From the NCBI GenBank assembly GCA_964468645.1, contig CAYXUU010000019.1, positions 1 to 64,000 on the forward strand: DNA of 64,000 nt. The letters are read 5' to 3'. The notes below the pieces were generated by a model that was given only the letters and a program-made list of their open reading frames with translations, did not search any database and was not told the origin of the DNA. The number at the start of each line of letters is the position of its first letter. Position 1 is the stretch's first letter. The stretch comes from JAIOZK01 sp964468645 (GTDB lineage: Bacteria; Bacteroidota; Bacteroidia; Bacteroidales; JAIOZK01). The translations under genes were made by a program, and so were the position numbers. Shown here one piece after another: positions 9,458 through 18,708 of the stretch.

Positions 9458-10519
9458 ATGGATGTGAAGAAGCTTACTAATGTTTTTATCATATTATCGA
9501 TATTAATTTCCTGCACTTCAAATTTATATTCTCAGATAGGAGGTAACCATACATACGAGTTTCTAAATCTTTCAAACTCGGCCAGGATTGCAGCCCTGGG
9601 AGGTAATTATCTGACAATTAGAGATAATGATATTGCCCTTGCTCCATCTAATCCCTCCCTGATCACTCCTGAAATGCATAACAACCTGGCCCTAAGTTTT
9701 GTTGATTATTTTGAAAAGGTAAATTATGGTTTTGTTTCCTATGGAAGGGATTTTAATAAGCTTGGGACATACGTTGCCACCATACAATATATTGATTACG
9801 GTACCTTCAAATGGGCTGATGAAACTGACCAGGTGTATGGTGAATTCAAAGCCAATGAGGTTGCCCTGAACATTGGATGGGGACGTAGCCTCGATTCAAA
9901 TTTTGCAATCGGTGCAAATTTTAAGGCCATTTATTCATCTCTCGAAAGTTATAATTCCTTTGGTATTGCTGTTGATGTTGCCGGAACATATTACAGCCCT
10001 AAACTCGACCTGACGGCATCGCTGATTGCAAGAAACATTGGGGTGCAGCTTGTCTCATATTATACAGGAAACAGTGAGTCGTTGCCTTTTGAATTACAAA
10101 TGGGCGTTTCTAAAAGACTCAGGCATGTTCCATTCAGATATTCAATTTTAATTACCCACCTTGAGAAATGGGACCTTACCTATACCGATCCCAGGCTCGA
10201 CCGTGGGAATGACTTTGGAGAAGGCGAAAGGGAGAAATCCGGCATGGCCGATTTTGCAGATAAAGCAATGAGGCATATCATTCTTGGCGGAGAATTGTAT
10301 ATTGGTAAAAATATCAGTCTCAGGATCGGTTATAATTACAGGAGAAGACAGGAGCTCAAGGTTGATTCCAAAGTCTCAACAGTAGGATTTTCATGGGGTA
10401 TTGGTTTCAGAATCTCAAAATTCCATTTTAGTTATTCAAGATCCACCTATCATCTTGTTGGATCACCAAATTATATTACACTTACCACCAACCTTTCAGA
10501 GTTCATTAAAAAGAGGTAA
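9458..10519 (+). CDS. porQ: Type IX secretion system protein PorQ
   Basis: PorQ is an outer-membrane beta-barrel of the T9SS and is linked with PorU/V/Z in the attachment complex that processes and anchors cargo. The 353-residue product has an N-terminal export signal ending NLYSQ, followed by the family start IGGNHTYEFLNLSNSARIAALGGN and many amphipathic strands ending in a barrel-like C terminus. I chose ATG 9458 (MDVKKLTNV); the frame upstream only offers a TTG. It fits the presence of two T9SS cargo proteins in the window. ispH follows 71 bases downstream. In some Bacteroidales porQ, a cytidylate kinase gene and ispH are clustered; the kinase gene is not here. Confidence 0.88.
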   Translation: MDVKKLTNVFIILSILISCTSNLYSQIGGNHTYEFLNLSNSARIAALGGNYLTIRDNDIALAPSNPSLITPEMHNNLALSFVDYFEKVNYGFVSYGRDFNKLGTYVATIQYIDYGTFKWADETDQVYGEFKANEVALNIGWGRSLDSNFAIGANFKAIYSSLESYNSFGIAVDVAGTYYSPKLDLTASLIARNIGVQLVSYYTGNSESLPFELQMGVSKRLRHVPFRYSILITHLEKWDLTYTDPRLDRGNDFGEGEREKSGMADFADKAMRHIILGGELYIGKNISLRIGYNYRRRQELKVDSKVSTVGFSWGIGFRISKFHFSYSRSTYHLVGSPNYITLTTNLSEFIKKR

Positions 10520-10590
10520 ACAGATAAGCCTGTTATTCCTCATATTTAATGGCATTTTAACTAATTTTACAGACTGATTTATTAGTGTTG

Positions 10591-11448
10591 ATGAAAGTAT
10601 TTGTAGAAGATCATGCAGGATTCTGCCCCGGAGTGGTGCGGGCAATTAAGATCTCGGAGGAGGAACTGAAGGGTGATGATGACATTTATTGCCTTGGCGA
10701 TATTGTTCATAATCCAATTGAGGTTGAGCGTCTTGAAAATAAAGGACTGAAGACCATAGGTTATGAGGATTTAAAATTATTATCAGACTCCACTGTAATA
10801 ATCAGATCGCATGGGGAACCTCCTGAAACTTATACCTTGGCAAACCATAGCAATAATAAAATTATAGATGCCACATGTAAGATCGTGCATAATCTGCAGC
10901 ATATTGTGAAATCGGCCTGGAAGGAGATAAAATTCAATGATGGACAAATAGTAATTTATGGCAGCGAAAACCATCCTGAAGTAATAGGTTTAAATGGACA
11001 ATGTGAAAATACAGCAATAATCGTTGAGGAAATCGAGCACCTTAACAGGATTAACTTCAGTTTACCGATTCGCCTCTTTGCCCAGACAACAAAAGACCCT
11101 GAAAGATACAGGAATATCATTGAAAATATTTATTTACTGAAGCAGCATGACGACATTGTAGTTAACCAGACCATATGCAAATGGATGATCAGAAGGGTAG
11201 AACACCTCAGGGAATTTGCAAGGAGTAATGACCTGATCATTTTTGTATCCGGGAGAAAAAGCTCGAATGGGCAATTCTTATATGAAATCAGCAGGAAGGA
11301 AAATAATACAACGTATTTTGTGTCTTCCGAAGATGAGATTGAGCAAAGCTGGTTCGAAGATGTTGAGAATGTTGGTATTACCGGTGCAACATCAACACCA
11401 GCCTGGTTGCTGAAAGGAATTGCTGACAAAATTGAATCATTTAACTAA
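10591..11448 (+). CDS. ispH: 4-hydroxy-3-methylbut-2-enyl diphosphate reductase
   Basis: IspH performs the last step of the methylerythritol phosphate pathway, giving IPP and DMAPP. The three [4Fe-4S] cysteines are present: Cys12 in AGFCPGVVRAI, Cys96 in DATCK and Cys196 in NQTICKWM. Further family motifs are IIRSHGEPP, FVSGRKSSNG and GITGATSTPAWLL. The usual proline after Cys96 (DATCP) is lysine here, and the NxT-C-D-A-T segment is NQTICKWMIRR, within the range seen in Bacteroidota. Length (285 residues) is normal. ATG 10591 is preferred over the GTG two codons upstream. The stop overlaps the recF start (TAATG), so translation of recF is probably coupled. Confidence 0.95.
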   Translation: MKVFVEDHAGFCPGVVRAIKISEEELKGDDDIYCLGDIVHNPIEVERLENKGLKTIGYEDLKLLSDSTVIIRSHGEPPETYTLANHSNNKIIDATCKIVHNLQHIVKSAWKEIKFNDGQIVIYGSENHPEVIGLNGQCENTAIIVEEIEHLNRINFSLPIRLFAQTTKDPERYRNIIENIYLLKQHDDIVVNQTICKWMIRRVEHLREFARSNDLIIFVSGRKSSNGQFLYEISRKENNTTYFVSSEDEIEQSWFEDVENVGITGATSTPAWLLKGIADKIESFN

Positions 11449-12569
11449 TGTATCTGCAACGTTTATCTCTAACAAATTTTAAAAACTATTCTGAGGCAGA
11501 ACTTGAACTTTCGGAGAAGATAAATTGTTTTATTGGCAATAATGGAGTGGGTAAAACAAATTTACTGGATGCAATTTATTACCTGTCTTTCTGTAAAAGT
11601 TATTTTAATCCTGTCGATTCCCAGAATATCAAACATCAGCATGATTTTTTTGCAATTCATGGAAGGTATATAACCAATGGAGATAAAACGGATACTGTCA
11701 GTTGTATTCAGAAGGCCGGAGTTAGAAAGCAATTCAGGTTAAATAAAAAGGAATATGAACGACTGGCAGATCATATCGGTTTGCTTCCACTGGTCATGGT
11801 TTCTCCTTACGACAGGGATTTGATCAATGAAGGCAGCGACATCCGCCGTAAATATATTGATGGTGTAATTTCTCAATTTGATAAACTTTACCTCGATGAC
11901 CTCATCAATTACAATAAGATCCTTGCCCACAGAAATGCCCTGTTGAAGCAGTTTTTTGAGAACAACTACTTTGATGCAGCATCACTTGATATCTGGGATG
12001 AAAGAATGATTAAACCGGGTGAGAATATTTATACGAAAAGAAAATTGTTTTTAAAGGAGTTTGCTCCCATATTTCAGCATTATTATGAGTTTATTGCCGG
12101 AAGCAGGGAAAAGGTAGAGATTGAATACGTATCTCATTTACATGATTCATCAATAAAAGAAATATTGAATGATGCCCTTGAAAAAGACAGGGTGATGAGG
12201 TACACCACAATGGGTGTTCATAAAGACGATATTGAGATGAAGATCGATGGGTATCCGGTTAAAAAGTTTGGTTCGCAGGGACAGCAGAAATCGTTTGTTA
12301 TTGCTGTTAAACTGGCGCAGTTCGATTATACAAAAAATGTTAAGGGATTTAAACCCATCTTGTTATTTGATGATATCTTTGATAAACTTGATGATATCCG
12401 TGTTGAACAATTGATTAAATTAGTAAGCGAAAACAGCTTTGGTCAGGTATTTATCACCGATACACAACAGCAAAGAATTGAAAAGCTTTTCAATAAGGTA
12501 AAAATCGACCACAGAATCTATAAAATCAACGGTGGTGTTGCTTCTGAAGTTGTCAACAATAAAAGCTAA
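11448..12569 (+). CDS. recF: DNA replication/repair protein RecF
   Basis: RecF is an SMC-like ATPase that directs RecOR-dependent RecA loading at gaps. Walker A is GNNGVGKT at residues 30-37, the ABC signature is GSQGQQKSF and Walker B is PILLFDDIFDKLD. The 373 residues match the family. The start codon shares one base with the ispH stop. A DUF721 gene follows 8 bases later, the common recF-DUF721 arrangement. recR, which acts in the same pathway, lies at 32.8 kb. Confidence 0.95.
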   Translation: MYLQRLSLTNFKNYSEAELELSEKINCFIGNNGVGKTNLLDAIYYLSFCKSYFNPVDSQNIKHQHDFFAIHGRYITNGDKTDTVSCIQKAGVRKQFRLNKKEYERLADHIGLLPLVMVSPYDRDLINEGSDIRRKYIDGVISQFDKLYLDDLINYNKILAHRNALLKQFFENNYFDAASLDIWDERMIKPGENIYTKRKLFLKEFAPIFQHYYEFIAGSREKVEIEYVSHLHDSSIKEILNDALEKDRVMRYTTMGVHKDDIEMKIDGYPVKKFGSQGQQKSFVIAVKLAQFDYTKNVKGFKPILLFDDIFDKLDDIRVEQLIKLVSENSFGQVFITDTQQQRIEKLFNKVKIDHRIYKINGGVASEVVNNKS

Positions 12570-12577
12570 TTACACTG

Positions 12578-12868
12578 ATGAAACGATCGAATGAGCAATC
12601 TATCGGGGAGGTCATAAAGGAATTTTTAAAGACTTACCACTTAAATAAAAAAATAGACGACACCAGGATAATTCATTCCTGGGAAGGTGTGGTTGGGAAA
12701 ATGATTGCGCGACACACAAAAAATCTTTCCATCAGGAATGGAATATTGTTTGTAAAACTGGATTCACCAGCCTTAAAACATGAACTTTCTTTTGCAAGGG
12801 GGAAAATTATACTGGCACTTAATAAGGAAGCAGGGACGGAAGTAGTAAAAGATATCAGATTTACCTGA
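12578..12868 (+). CDS. DUF721 domain-containing protein
   Basis: A 96-residue member of the DUF721 (DciA-like/'zinc-ribbon-less') family: IGEVIKEFLKTYHLNKKIDDTRIIHSWEGVVGKMIARHTKNLSIRNG and a KLDSPALKHELSF segment. In other bacteria, DciA proteins with a DUF721 domain load the replicative helicase, and the position next to recF suits a role in replication. This Bacteroidota form is a short, single-domain protein, so a helicase-loading role is only an inference. It ends with TGA and converges tail to tail with the FAH-family gene with no intervening base. Confidence 0.82.
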   Translation: MKRSNEQSIGEVIKEFLKTYHLNKKIDDTRIIHSWEGVVGKMIARHTKNLSIRNGILFVKLDSPALKHELSFARGKIILALNKEAGTEVVKDIRFT

Positions 12869-13486
12869 TCATTTTATTCTGAAATCAAGGAGTTTCTCAT
12901 CACCAATAAAAGCTTCAAGCCTGTCGCCGATATTAATCGGGCCAACACCCTCAGGGGTTCCTGTGAAAATAAGGTCACCCATTTTAAGGGTAATAAACTT
13001 CGATACATAAGAAATGATATGGTCAAATGAAAAGATCATATCCTTTGAATTGCCTTCCTGGCGTATCACATCATTGATTTTTAGTGAGAAATCAATATCA
13101 CCGGTACTGGTAAATTTTTCTTTAGGGAGAAACTTCCCCAGCGGTGCTGAAAAATCGAAGGCTTTTGCAATTTCCCAGGGAAGCCCTTTTTCTTTGCATT
13201 TTGCCTGAAGATCGCGGGCTGTAAGGTCAATGCCGATCCCGATCTCTTTATAGTAGCTACCTGCATGCTGCTCAGGGATATGCCTGCCAACTTTTGATAT
13301 TTTTAAAACCAGTTCTGTTTCATAATGGATATCACTGGAGAACTCAGGATGAAAGAACGGACGGTTTCTTCTCAAAATCGAAGTATCAGGCTTAAGGAAA
13401 AATACAGGTTCTTTGGGTACAGGGTTTTTTAATTCCTTTGCATGCTCGATGTAATTCCGGCCGATACAAATTATTTTCATCCGCAT
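12869..13486 (-). CDS. Fumarylacetoacetate hydrolase family protein
   Basis: The 205-residue product is a small FAH-fold enzyme: GRNYIEHAKELKNPVPKEPVFFLKP at the start, the metal-binding acidic motif HYETELVLKI, a lid segment GIDLTARDLQ, and the C-terminal FTGTPEGVGPI. Enzymes of this group include acylpyruvate hydrolases and oxaloacetate decarboxylases/tautomerases; the exact substrate is not determinable. It is the last gene of a probable three-gene minus-strand unit (E2 acyltransferase, exonuclease, this gene), starting 2 bases after the exonuclease stop. Two ATG codons (13486 and 13480) are possible. Confidence 0.9.
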   Translation of the reverse strand: MRMKIICIGRNYIEHAKELKNPVPKEPVFFLKPDTSILRRNRPFFHPEFSSDIHYETELVLKISKVGRHIPEQHAGSYYKEIGIGIDLTARDLQAKCKEKGLPWEIAKAFDFSAPLGKFLPKEKFTSTGDIDFSLKINDVIRQEGNSKDMIFSFDHIISYVSKFITLKMGDLIFTGTPEGVGPINIGDRLEAFIGDEKLLDFRIK

Positions 13487-13488
13487 TA

Positions 13489-14295
13489 TTAATTGTCAAA
13501 AATCCTGTGCTTAATTGCTGTAATTACACGTTTTGTCGAAAGTGGAAACTGTGATCTCATCATCCAGTCATAATATTGGGGTTCTTTCCTGAAAATGCCC
13601 TCAACAGATTCGCCTTTGTATTTGCCAAAATTGAAGGTTTCCTCCTGCTTATCATTAAATACAATATGACCTATAAGATCAACATTCCTTGTGTTGATTG
13701 AGAAATTATGCAGGGCCTGCATATCATTAACAACCGGGATACTTATAAGTCCGTCATTATCTTCATACTCAACATCATCATACATATCCAGCTGGGCCTT
13801 TAAAATTTCGTACGTAGCCATGGTATCAGCTTCGGCTGTATGTGCCATTGGTAATTCTTTTTTGCAATAAAATTTATAGGCTGCTTTTAATGTCCTGGGT
13901 TCCATCTTATGAAAGATATTCTGGACATCAACAAACCTGCGGTTCCTCAGATCAAATTCAATACCAGCCCTGAGAAATTCTTCTATAAGTAGCGGAATAT
14001 CAAATTTATTTGAATTATATCCTGCCAGGTCACACTCCTTAAGGAATTTATTCAGATCTTCGGCAATATCGTTGAAGGTGGGTTTATCCTTTACATCAGC
14101 ATCGGAGATTCCATGAATAGCAGAGACTTCTTCCGGGATAGGGATGGTTGGGTTAATTACCTGTGTACGTATTGTTTTATTACCATCGGGGTCTATTTTT
14201 AATATGCTATATTCCACAATACGATCAGCAGCAACTTTTAATCCTGTTGTTTCAAGATCGAAAAAGGCGATGGGACGGTTTAGTTGTAATTCCAT
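13489..14295 (-). CDS. DEDDh 3'-5' exonuclease (DnaQ/ExoX-like)
   Basis: The 268-residue protein starts with exonuclease motif I FFDLETTG (Asp13, Glu15), has motif II around GYNSNKFDIPLL, and motif III HTAEADTMATYEIL, giving the DEDDh set. The C-terminal 60 residues, with FNFGKYKGESVEGIFRKEPQYYDWMM, form the small exodeoxyribonuclease X C-terminal/DUF3820-like module. It is not fused to a DNA polymerase or GIY-YIG nuclease domain, so a repair or proofreading accessory role is likely. It lies 26 bases downstream of the E2 acyltransferase in the same direction. Confidence 0.9.
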   Translation of the reverse strand: MELQLNRPIAFFDLETTGLKVAADRIVEYSILKIDPDGNKTIRTQVINPTIPIPEEVSAIHGISDADVKDKPTFNDIAEDLNKFLKECDLAGYNSNKFDIPLLIEEFLRAGIEFDLRNRRFVDVQNIFHKMEPRTLKAAYKFYCKKELPMAHTAEADTMATYEILKAQLDMYDDVEYEDNDGLISIPVVNDMQALHNFSINTRNVDLIGHIVFNDKQEETFNFGKYKGESVEGIFRKEPQYYDWMMRSQFPLSTKRVITAIKHRIFDN

Positions 14296-14321
14296 GTTGG
14301 TAAAAGTAATATTATGTGAGC

Positions 14322-15653
14322 TTAAATTTTCTGGTTAATATCAAAATTTTCCAGGATTTCTTTTAACCTCCTCAGGTACATTCCTCCAAGAGCTCCATCA
14401 ACAGCACGATGATCATAAGCCAACGACAGTATCATGATATGCCTGATTCCAATTACATCGCCCTGGGGCGTTTCAAGAACAACCGGTTTTTTCCTTATCG
14501 CACCTATACCTAGAATGGCAAGCTGTGGCTGATTGATAATGGGTGTACCGGTTAGGCTGTCGAATGAACCGAAGTTTGTAACAGTAAAAGTACCACCCTG
14601 TATATCATCGGGGTCAAGTTTATTATTTCTTGCACGATTTGCGAGGTCATTTACAGTTTTCGTTAATCCAAGAAGATTCTTCTGGTCAACATCTTTAATA
14701 ACTGGCACGATCAGGTTACCATTTGGTAAGGCAGTTGCCATACCTATATTTATACGTTTTCTATGGATGATCCTGGTTCCGTCAACAGAGGCATTCACTC
14801 CGGGATATTCCTTCAGGGCACGGGCAGCAGCTTCAATAAAAATGGGTGTAAAAGTTATCTTCTCCTTTTCTCTTTTTAAGAAAACGTCTTTAACACCATT
14901 CCTCCAGACAACAACATTGGTAACATCTACATCAATAAAGGAAGTCACATGAGGTGAAACCTGCTTTGACATAACCATATGATCGGCAATCAACTTGCGC
15001 ATGCGATCCATTTCGTAAACCTCATCACCCGCATCACTGGTCACAGTGGGTGGTTCAATAACAACGCCTCTTTTGTCGGGTGAACCAGGCGAAATTCCTG
15101 ATTCCTGTTTACCCACCGATGATATTATCTTACCTGACGCTTTATCTTCAATGTATTGTAAAATATCCCTTTTTGTAAGCCTTCCGTCTTTACCGGTTCC
15201 CTGTATGCTTTCAAGTTCGATAAGCCCGATTTCTTCTTTTCTTGCAATGTTTTTAACGAGTGGTGAATAAAACCGGCTGGCTTTGCTCAAATCAGCTTCA
15301 AACGGAACCTCGGCAGGCTTTTCCTCTTTTATTTCAGGTTTTTCTGTTTTTTGTTTGGGATCGGAGGTGTATTCAGCGCCAATGGTGTCGGGCTTCTCTT
15401 TGCTGCCTTCACCATCTGTGCCGATTATGGCAATTACTTTTCCAACCTCAACAGTATCACCTTCGCTAAAAAAAACTTTTTCAAGTACACCATCTACAGG
15501 GGAAGGAATTTCGGAATCAACTTTATCAGTTGCAATTTCAACAACCGGGTCATCCTCTTCAATGGTTTCACCTTCCTGTATTAACCACTTCGTTATGGTT
15601 GCTTCAATAATACTTTCGCCCATTTTGGGCATTATTAGTTCGAATTTACCCAT
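14322..15653 (-). CDS. 2-oxo acid dehydrogenase E2 (dihydrolipoamide acyltransferase)
   Basis: E2 transfers the acyl group from E1 to CoA via a lipoyl arm. Residues 1-78 are a lipoyl domain with acceptor Lys44 (IATDKVDSE). Residues about 120-165 are the E1/E3-binding domain (YSPLVKNIARKEEIGLIELESIQGTGKDGRLTKRDIL). The C-terminal catalytic domain has HRAVDG near residue 413, the active-site His-Asp. The 443-residue form with one lipoyl domain is typical of the branched-chain or generic Bacteroidota enzyme; E1 and E3 genes are not next to it, so the substrate is not fixed. A -7 element lies 50 bases upstream. Confidence 0.92.
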   Translation of the reverse strand: MGKFELIMPKMGESIIEATITKWLIQEGETIEEDDPVVEIATDKVDSEIPSPVDGVLEKVFFSEGDTVEVGKVIAIIGTDGEGSKEKPDTIGAEYTSDPKQKTEKPEIKEEKPAEVPFEADLSKASRFYSPLVKNIARKEEIGLIELESIQGTGKDGRLTKRDILQYIEDKASGKIISSVGKQESGISPGSPDKRGVVIEPPTVTSDAGDEVYEMDRMRKLIADHMVMSKQVSPHVTSFIDVDVTNVVVWRNGVKDVFLKREKEKITFTPIFIEAAARALKEYPGVNASVDGTRIIHRKRINIGMATALPNGNLIVPVIKDVDQKNLLGLTKTVNDLANRARNNKLDPDDIQGGTFTVTNFGSFDSLTGTPIINQPQLAILGIGAIRKKPVVLETPQGDVIGIRHIMILSLAYDHRAVDGALGGMYLRRLKEILENFDINQKI

Positions 15654-15702
15654 CAGTTTGATTGTTTCTGTTTCTGGATATGATTATCCCGTATATTTTT
15701 TG

Positions 15703-15710
15703 CAAAGATA
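15703..15710 (-). promoter_or_regulatory. -7 promoter element for E2 gene
   Basis: Read on the minus strand, TATCTTTG matches TAnnTTTG exactly. It lies 50 bases before the E2 ATG, suiting a leader of about 40 bases for the E2-exonuclease-hydrolase unit. No clear -33 TTTG is seen. Confidence 0.5.
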
Positions 15711-15751
15711 CTTATAAATTTTTATCTGGAATTGATCTAAATTGTTTAGGT

Positions 15752-17719
15752 TTATTTGCGCCCGAGGTTTTTTATTCCTTTAATGATAATATTTATGTCG
15801 GTGATTAATTTATAATCACGTGCATAAATAAGATTCAGATTATCGTGTGTTTCAACGGGGATGTTTCTGTTCCTGAATACATCCCCGGGATTCAATACAC
15901 CTACTCTGATTGCAGGAAGCTTATCCGTTAGTACATCATCATCCGCATAATATCCAACCCATGATTTATTACCAAACAGAACCTTAAATATATTCATTAT
16001 GAAGCCTCCTGGCCTGAGAACAACGAATATGAGGATAGGAAATAACGGGATCAAAATCAGGCAGGTTAATATATCAAGGAATCTTTTATTCCTTTTGTTT
16101 GGTGTCCTGTCGATAGAGTTAATATCGATAATATAAAGATCACCGGAGGTGTTGATAGAATTACTGCCAATTATTGACAGTGTATCTTCGGGTGCTATTT
16201 TGTAGTCGACTTGAGCATTCTGCAATTCGGCCATTTTATCAATGATCTCCTGCGGGTTCAGGTCTTTCGAACAGAATATGATCTCATCGATTTTGAAAAT
16301 GGATATAATATCCTTGATCTGGTCGAGATTCCCAATAAAGTTATTATTGATTTTTCTTCTTGAGGATGGACTTATCAAGCCAACAAATTCGGGTGAGAGT
16401 TGTGTTTTTTTCAGTAGCTCAGAAACGCGCTGTGCTTCTTTCTCACCGCCAACAATGGCAAATCTTTTGTTCTTATTTGTCCCTATTTTAAAAGCTTTCG
16501 GGATAAGGGCACTCAACAATAACCTGATTCCACTCATTGAAATAATACCCCATAATGCTCCAAGCAATATGATTGCCCTTGAGAATCTCCAGCCTTCGGG
16601 TAATAATGCATATACTACCAATATCAGGATGGTTCCCAATACGATACCGGCAATTACTTTCAGGAGCTTAAGTGGTTTGTCGTATCCGCCGCTGAAAAAT
16701 ACGGTAAGCAGCCAGATGAGAATATATGCGGGAAGAACAACATAGATAAATGCGTCGGGGTATTGTCCGCCGCCCGGAAATATCACCTTGTGTTCCCAGT
16801 AACCTTTGATCAGATATATCCCGGTATATAACAGAATAATATCCAGAAATGGTAAAAAAGTTTTCGACAGGAAGCGGCTGATGATGGATAATGAAGCCCT
16901 GAAATATATTGCAAGGTTTATCAGGCTTGTATATATGCGGGCATTTTGCCTGGGGAGGTGTTTTTTAGCAAATATCACCATGGCCTTATAAAAGATAAAC
17001 ACATAGTTGACCGAGCTTTTTTTTGTGCTTTCACCTTTATAATGAATAATACGTGTTTTTGGGAAATAGTAATTCTTATAACCCGCTTTAATGATGCGGT
17101 ACGAAAGATCGATATCTTCACCGTACATAAAGAATGACTCATCAAGCATACCAATCTCATCAATTACTTTTTTTCGAAGCATCATAAAAGCACCGGCAAG
17201 TACATCAATCGAATGGATTTCATTTTTATCAAGGAATCCGAGATGGTATTTTCCAAAAACTTTCGATCCCGGAAAAATCCTGGATAACCCAAAGGCCTTA
17301 TAAAAAGATGTTGCCGGAGAGGGAAATCCCCTTTTTGATTCAGGAAGAAACCGCCCTTTGCCATCAACCATCATTACTCCCAGGCCTCCGGCATCGGGAT
17401 GTTTATCCATAAATTCCATACATCTGCTGAAGGTATCATTCTCAACAACTGTATCGGGATTTAGTAACAGAATATATTGACCTTTTGATTTCTGTATCGC
17501 CTGGTTATTTGCCTTGCTGAAACCAAGGTTCTGCTTATTAACAACCAGATTTACTTCCGGGAATTTATCCCGGATCATATTAACCGATCCGTCAACAGAA
17601 TTGTTGTCAACTACAAATATCTCAGAATCGATGCCCCCGATGGCTTTTTTAACCGAATTAAGGCATTGTTCCAGGAAATATTTTACGTTGTAATTTACTA
17701 TTACAATGGATAACTTCAC
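15752..17719 (-). CDS. GT2 glycosyltransferase fused to degenerate phosphoglycosyltransferase-like membrane domain
   Basis: The N-terminal 260 residues are a family 2 glycosyltransferase of the rhamnosyl type (SIVIVNYN, VVDNNSVDGS, LLLNPDTVV, MYGEDIDLSYR). Several membrane helices follow (about 280-420), then a CoA-binding/Rossmann-like segment (FAIVGGEKEAQRVSELL) and a last membrane helix KRFLDILTCLILIPL followed by LFGNKSWVGY, the layout of WbaP-type polyprenyl-phosphate sugar transferases. The catalytic part of that family (KFRSM and the Asp-Glu pair) is not visible, so the second half is probably non-catalytic. I chose GTG 17719 (KLSIVIVNYN) because a -7 element at 17770-17777 leaves almost no leader for the TTG at 17761. 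Role: probably assembly of a surface glycan. Confidence 0.85.
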   Translation of the reverse strand: MKLSIVIVNYNVKYFLEQCLNSVKKAIGGIDSEIFVVDNNSVDGSVNMIRDKFPEVNLVVNKQNLGFSKANNQAIQKSKGQYILLLNPDTVVENDTFSRCMEFMDKHPDAGGLGVMMVDGKGRFLPESKRGFPSPATSFYKAFGLSRIFPGSKVFGKYHLGFLDKNEIHSIDVLAGAFMMLRKKVIDEIGMLDESFFMYGEDIDLSYRIIKAGYKNYYFPKTRIIHYKGESTKKSSVNYVFIFYKAMVIFAKKHLPRQNARIYTSLINLAIYFRASLSIISRFLSKTFLPFLDIILLYTGIYLIKGYWEHKVIFPGGGQYPDAFIYVVLPAYILIWLLTVFFSGGYDKPLKLLKVIAGIVLGTILILVVYALLPEGWRFSRAIILLGALWGIISMSGIRLLLSALIPKAFKIGTNKNKRFAIVGGEKEAQRVSELLKKTQLSPEFVGLISPSSRRKINNNFIGNLDQIKDIISIFKIDEIIFCSKDLNPQEIIDKMAELQNAQVDYKIAPEDTLSIIGSNSINTSGDLYIIDINSIDRTPNKRNKRFLDILTCLILIPLFPILIFVVLRPGGFIMNIFKVLFGNKSWVGYYADDDVLTDKLPAIRVGVLNPGDVFRNRNIPVETHDNLNLIYARDYKLITDINIIIKGIKNLGRK

Positions 17720-17769
17720 AGCCACAGGTTCTTCGTCAGTTGATTTTACAGGATCAGTCAATACAATGG

Positions 17770-17777
17770 CAAAAATA
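17770..17777 (-). promoter_or_regulatory. -7 promoter element for the GT fusion gene
   Basis: On the minus strand, TATTTTTG fits TAnnTTTG. The predicted transcript start is near 17763, which argues for the GTG start at 17719 over the TTG at 17761. Confidence 0.45.
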
Positions 17778-17785
17778 TTATTTAT

Positions 17786-18661
17786 TTATGAATCCTGATG
17801 AAATGCAAGCAGTGGGATGCTGGCCTGGTATAAATCTTTTTTAGTAACAGAATGTTTAAAAAGACTTTGAAAAAGGTTTCGTTTATGTGATAGGAATGCG
17901 ATAAGGTCTATTTCATGTTCCTGGACCATCTGCTCAATACCCTCATCGATTTCTTTAGAGTCGATCAACTTACAGGATAACTTTCCTCCGGTTATCTCGT
18001 CTTTAAACTGATCCATTATCTGTCTCATATTCTCCTGGTTGTCTTCACGTTTGCTGTCGTAGAGATTAAGATGAACACAAATAATGTTAATGTTAAAATC
18101 TTTTAACAGGCTAAATAAGTTGTTCAGCATTTTGAAGTCATCTCCCTTGAAATCGGTAAGATAGGTAACACGCCGTATTCCTTTGTAGGTATAATCTTTA
18201 GGAACTGTCAGAACAGGGACTAAAGATCTTGTCATGATTTTCCTGGATACACTTCCCATAAGAAAACCGGTTTTGCCTTTTCCGCTTGAACCCACGATAA
18301 TGATATCTGGATTATGTTCCTTACTTATTTCAACAATTTCAGTTTCAGGTTCACCTCCCTCAATTGTATAAACTACCTTAATATGATGAAGTTCCTCCTT
18401 TTTAATTTTATTTAGCAGCCAGGCCTGTAGTTCCTGGATATCTGCTTTTGCCCTGACTTCAATGTCTCTGAGGAGTTGTTCGTTCATCATGGTGTCAGTA
18501 TCAACTCCCGTCGGAAAACTACTGTCTGAAACAATGATCTGGTCGAAATAAGAATGAAATAAGCGGATCTCTGAGTTGAACTTTTTTGCAATTTCAAGCG
18601 CATACAGGCATGTGTTCTCGGTATTTTCACTAAAATCTACGGGGACTAGAATTTTTTTCAT
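17786..18661 (-). CDS. Universal stress protein, tandem UspA domains
   Basis: The product of about 291 residues starts MKKILVPVDFSENTENTCLYALEIA. The first UspA domain (1-150) has the ATP-binding pattern IVGSSGKGKTGFLMGSVSRKIMTRSLVPVLTVP, close to the G-2x-G-9x-G-S/T motif. The second half (155-290) is a more divergent Usp-like fold without the nucleotide motif. ATG 18661 is preferred; the reading frame upstream has no domain content. It follows the heavy-metal exporter gene by 47 bases and is likely in the same transcript. A paralogue lies at 26.4 kb. Confidence 0.9.
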   Translation of the reverse strand: MKKILVPVDFSENTENTCLYALEIAKKFNSEIRLFHSYFDQIIVSDSSFPTGVDTDTMMNEQLLRDIEVRAKADIQELQAWLLNKIKKEELHHIKVVYTIEGGEPETEIVEISKEHNPDIIIVGSSGKGKTGFLMGSVSRKIMTRSLVPVLTVPKDYTYKGIRRVTYLTDFKGDDFKMLNNLFSLLKDFNINIICVHLNLYDSKREDNQENMRQIMDQFKDEITGGKLSCKLIDSKEIDEGIEQMVQEHEIDLIAFLSHKRNLFQSLFKHSVTKKDLYQASIPLLAFHQDS

Positions 18662-18708
18662 GAGTTTTATATTTATCCGTGTAATAACAAAGTTAATATA
18701 TAAAATGC

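Noticed and set aside
15283..15717. 144-residue ORF on the plus strand
   Set aside because: It is antisense to the clear E2 acyltransferase frame and has low-complexity content.
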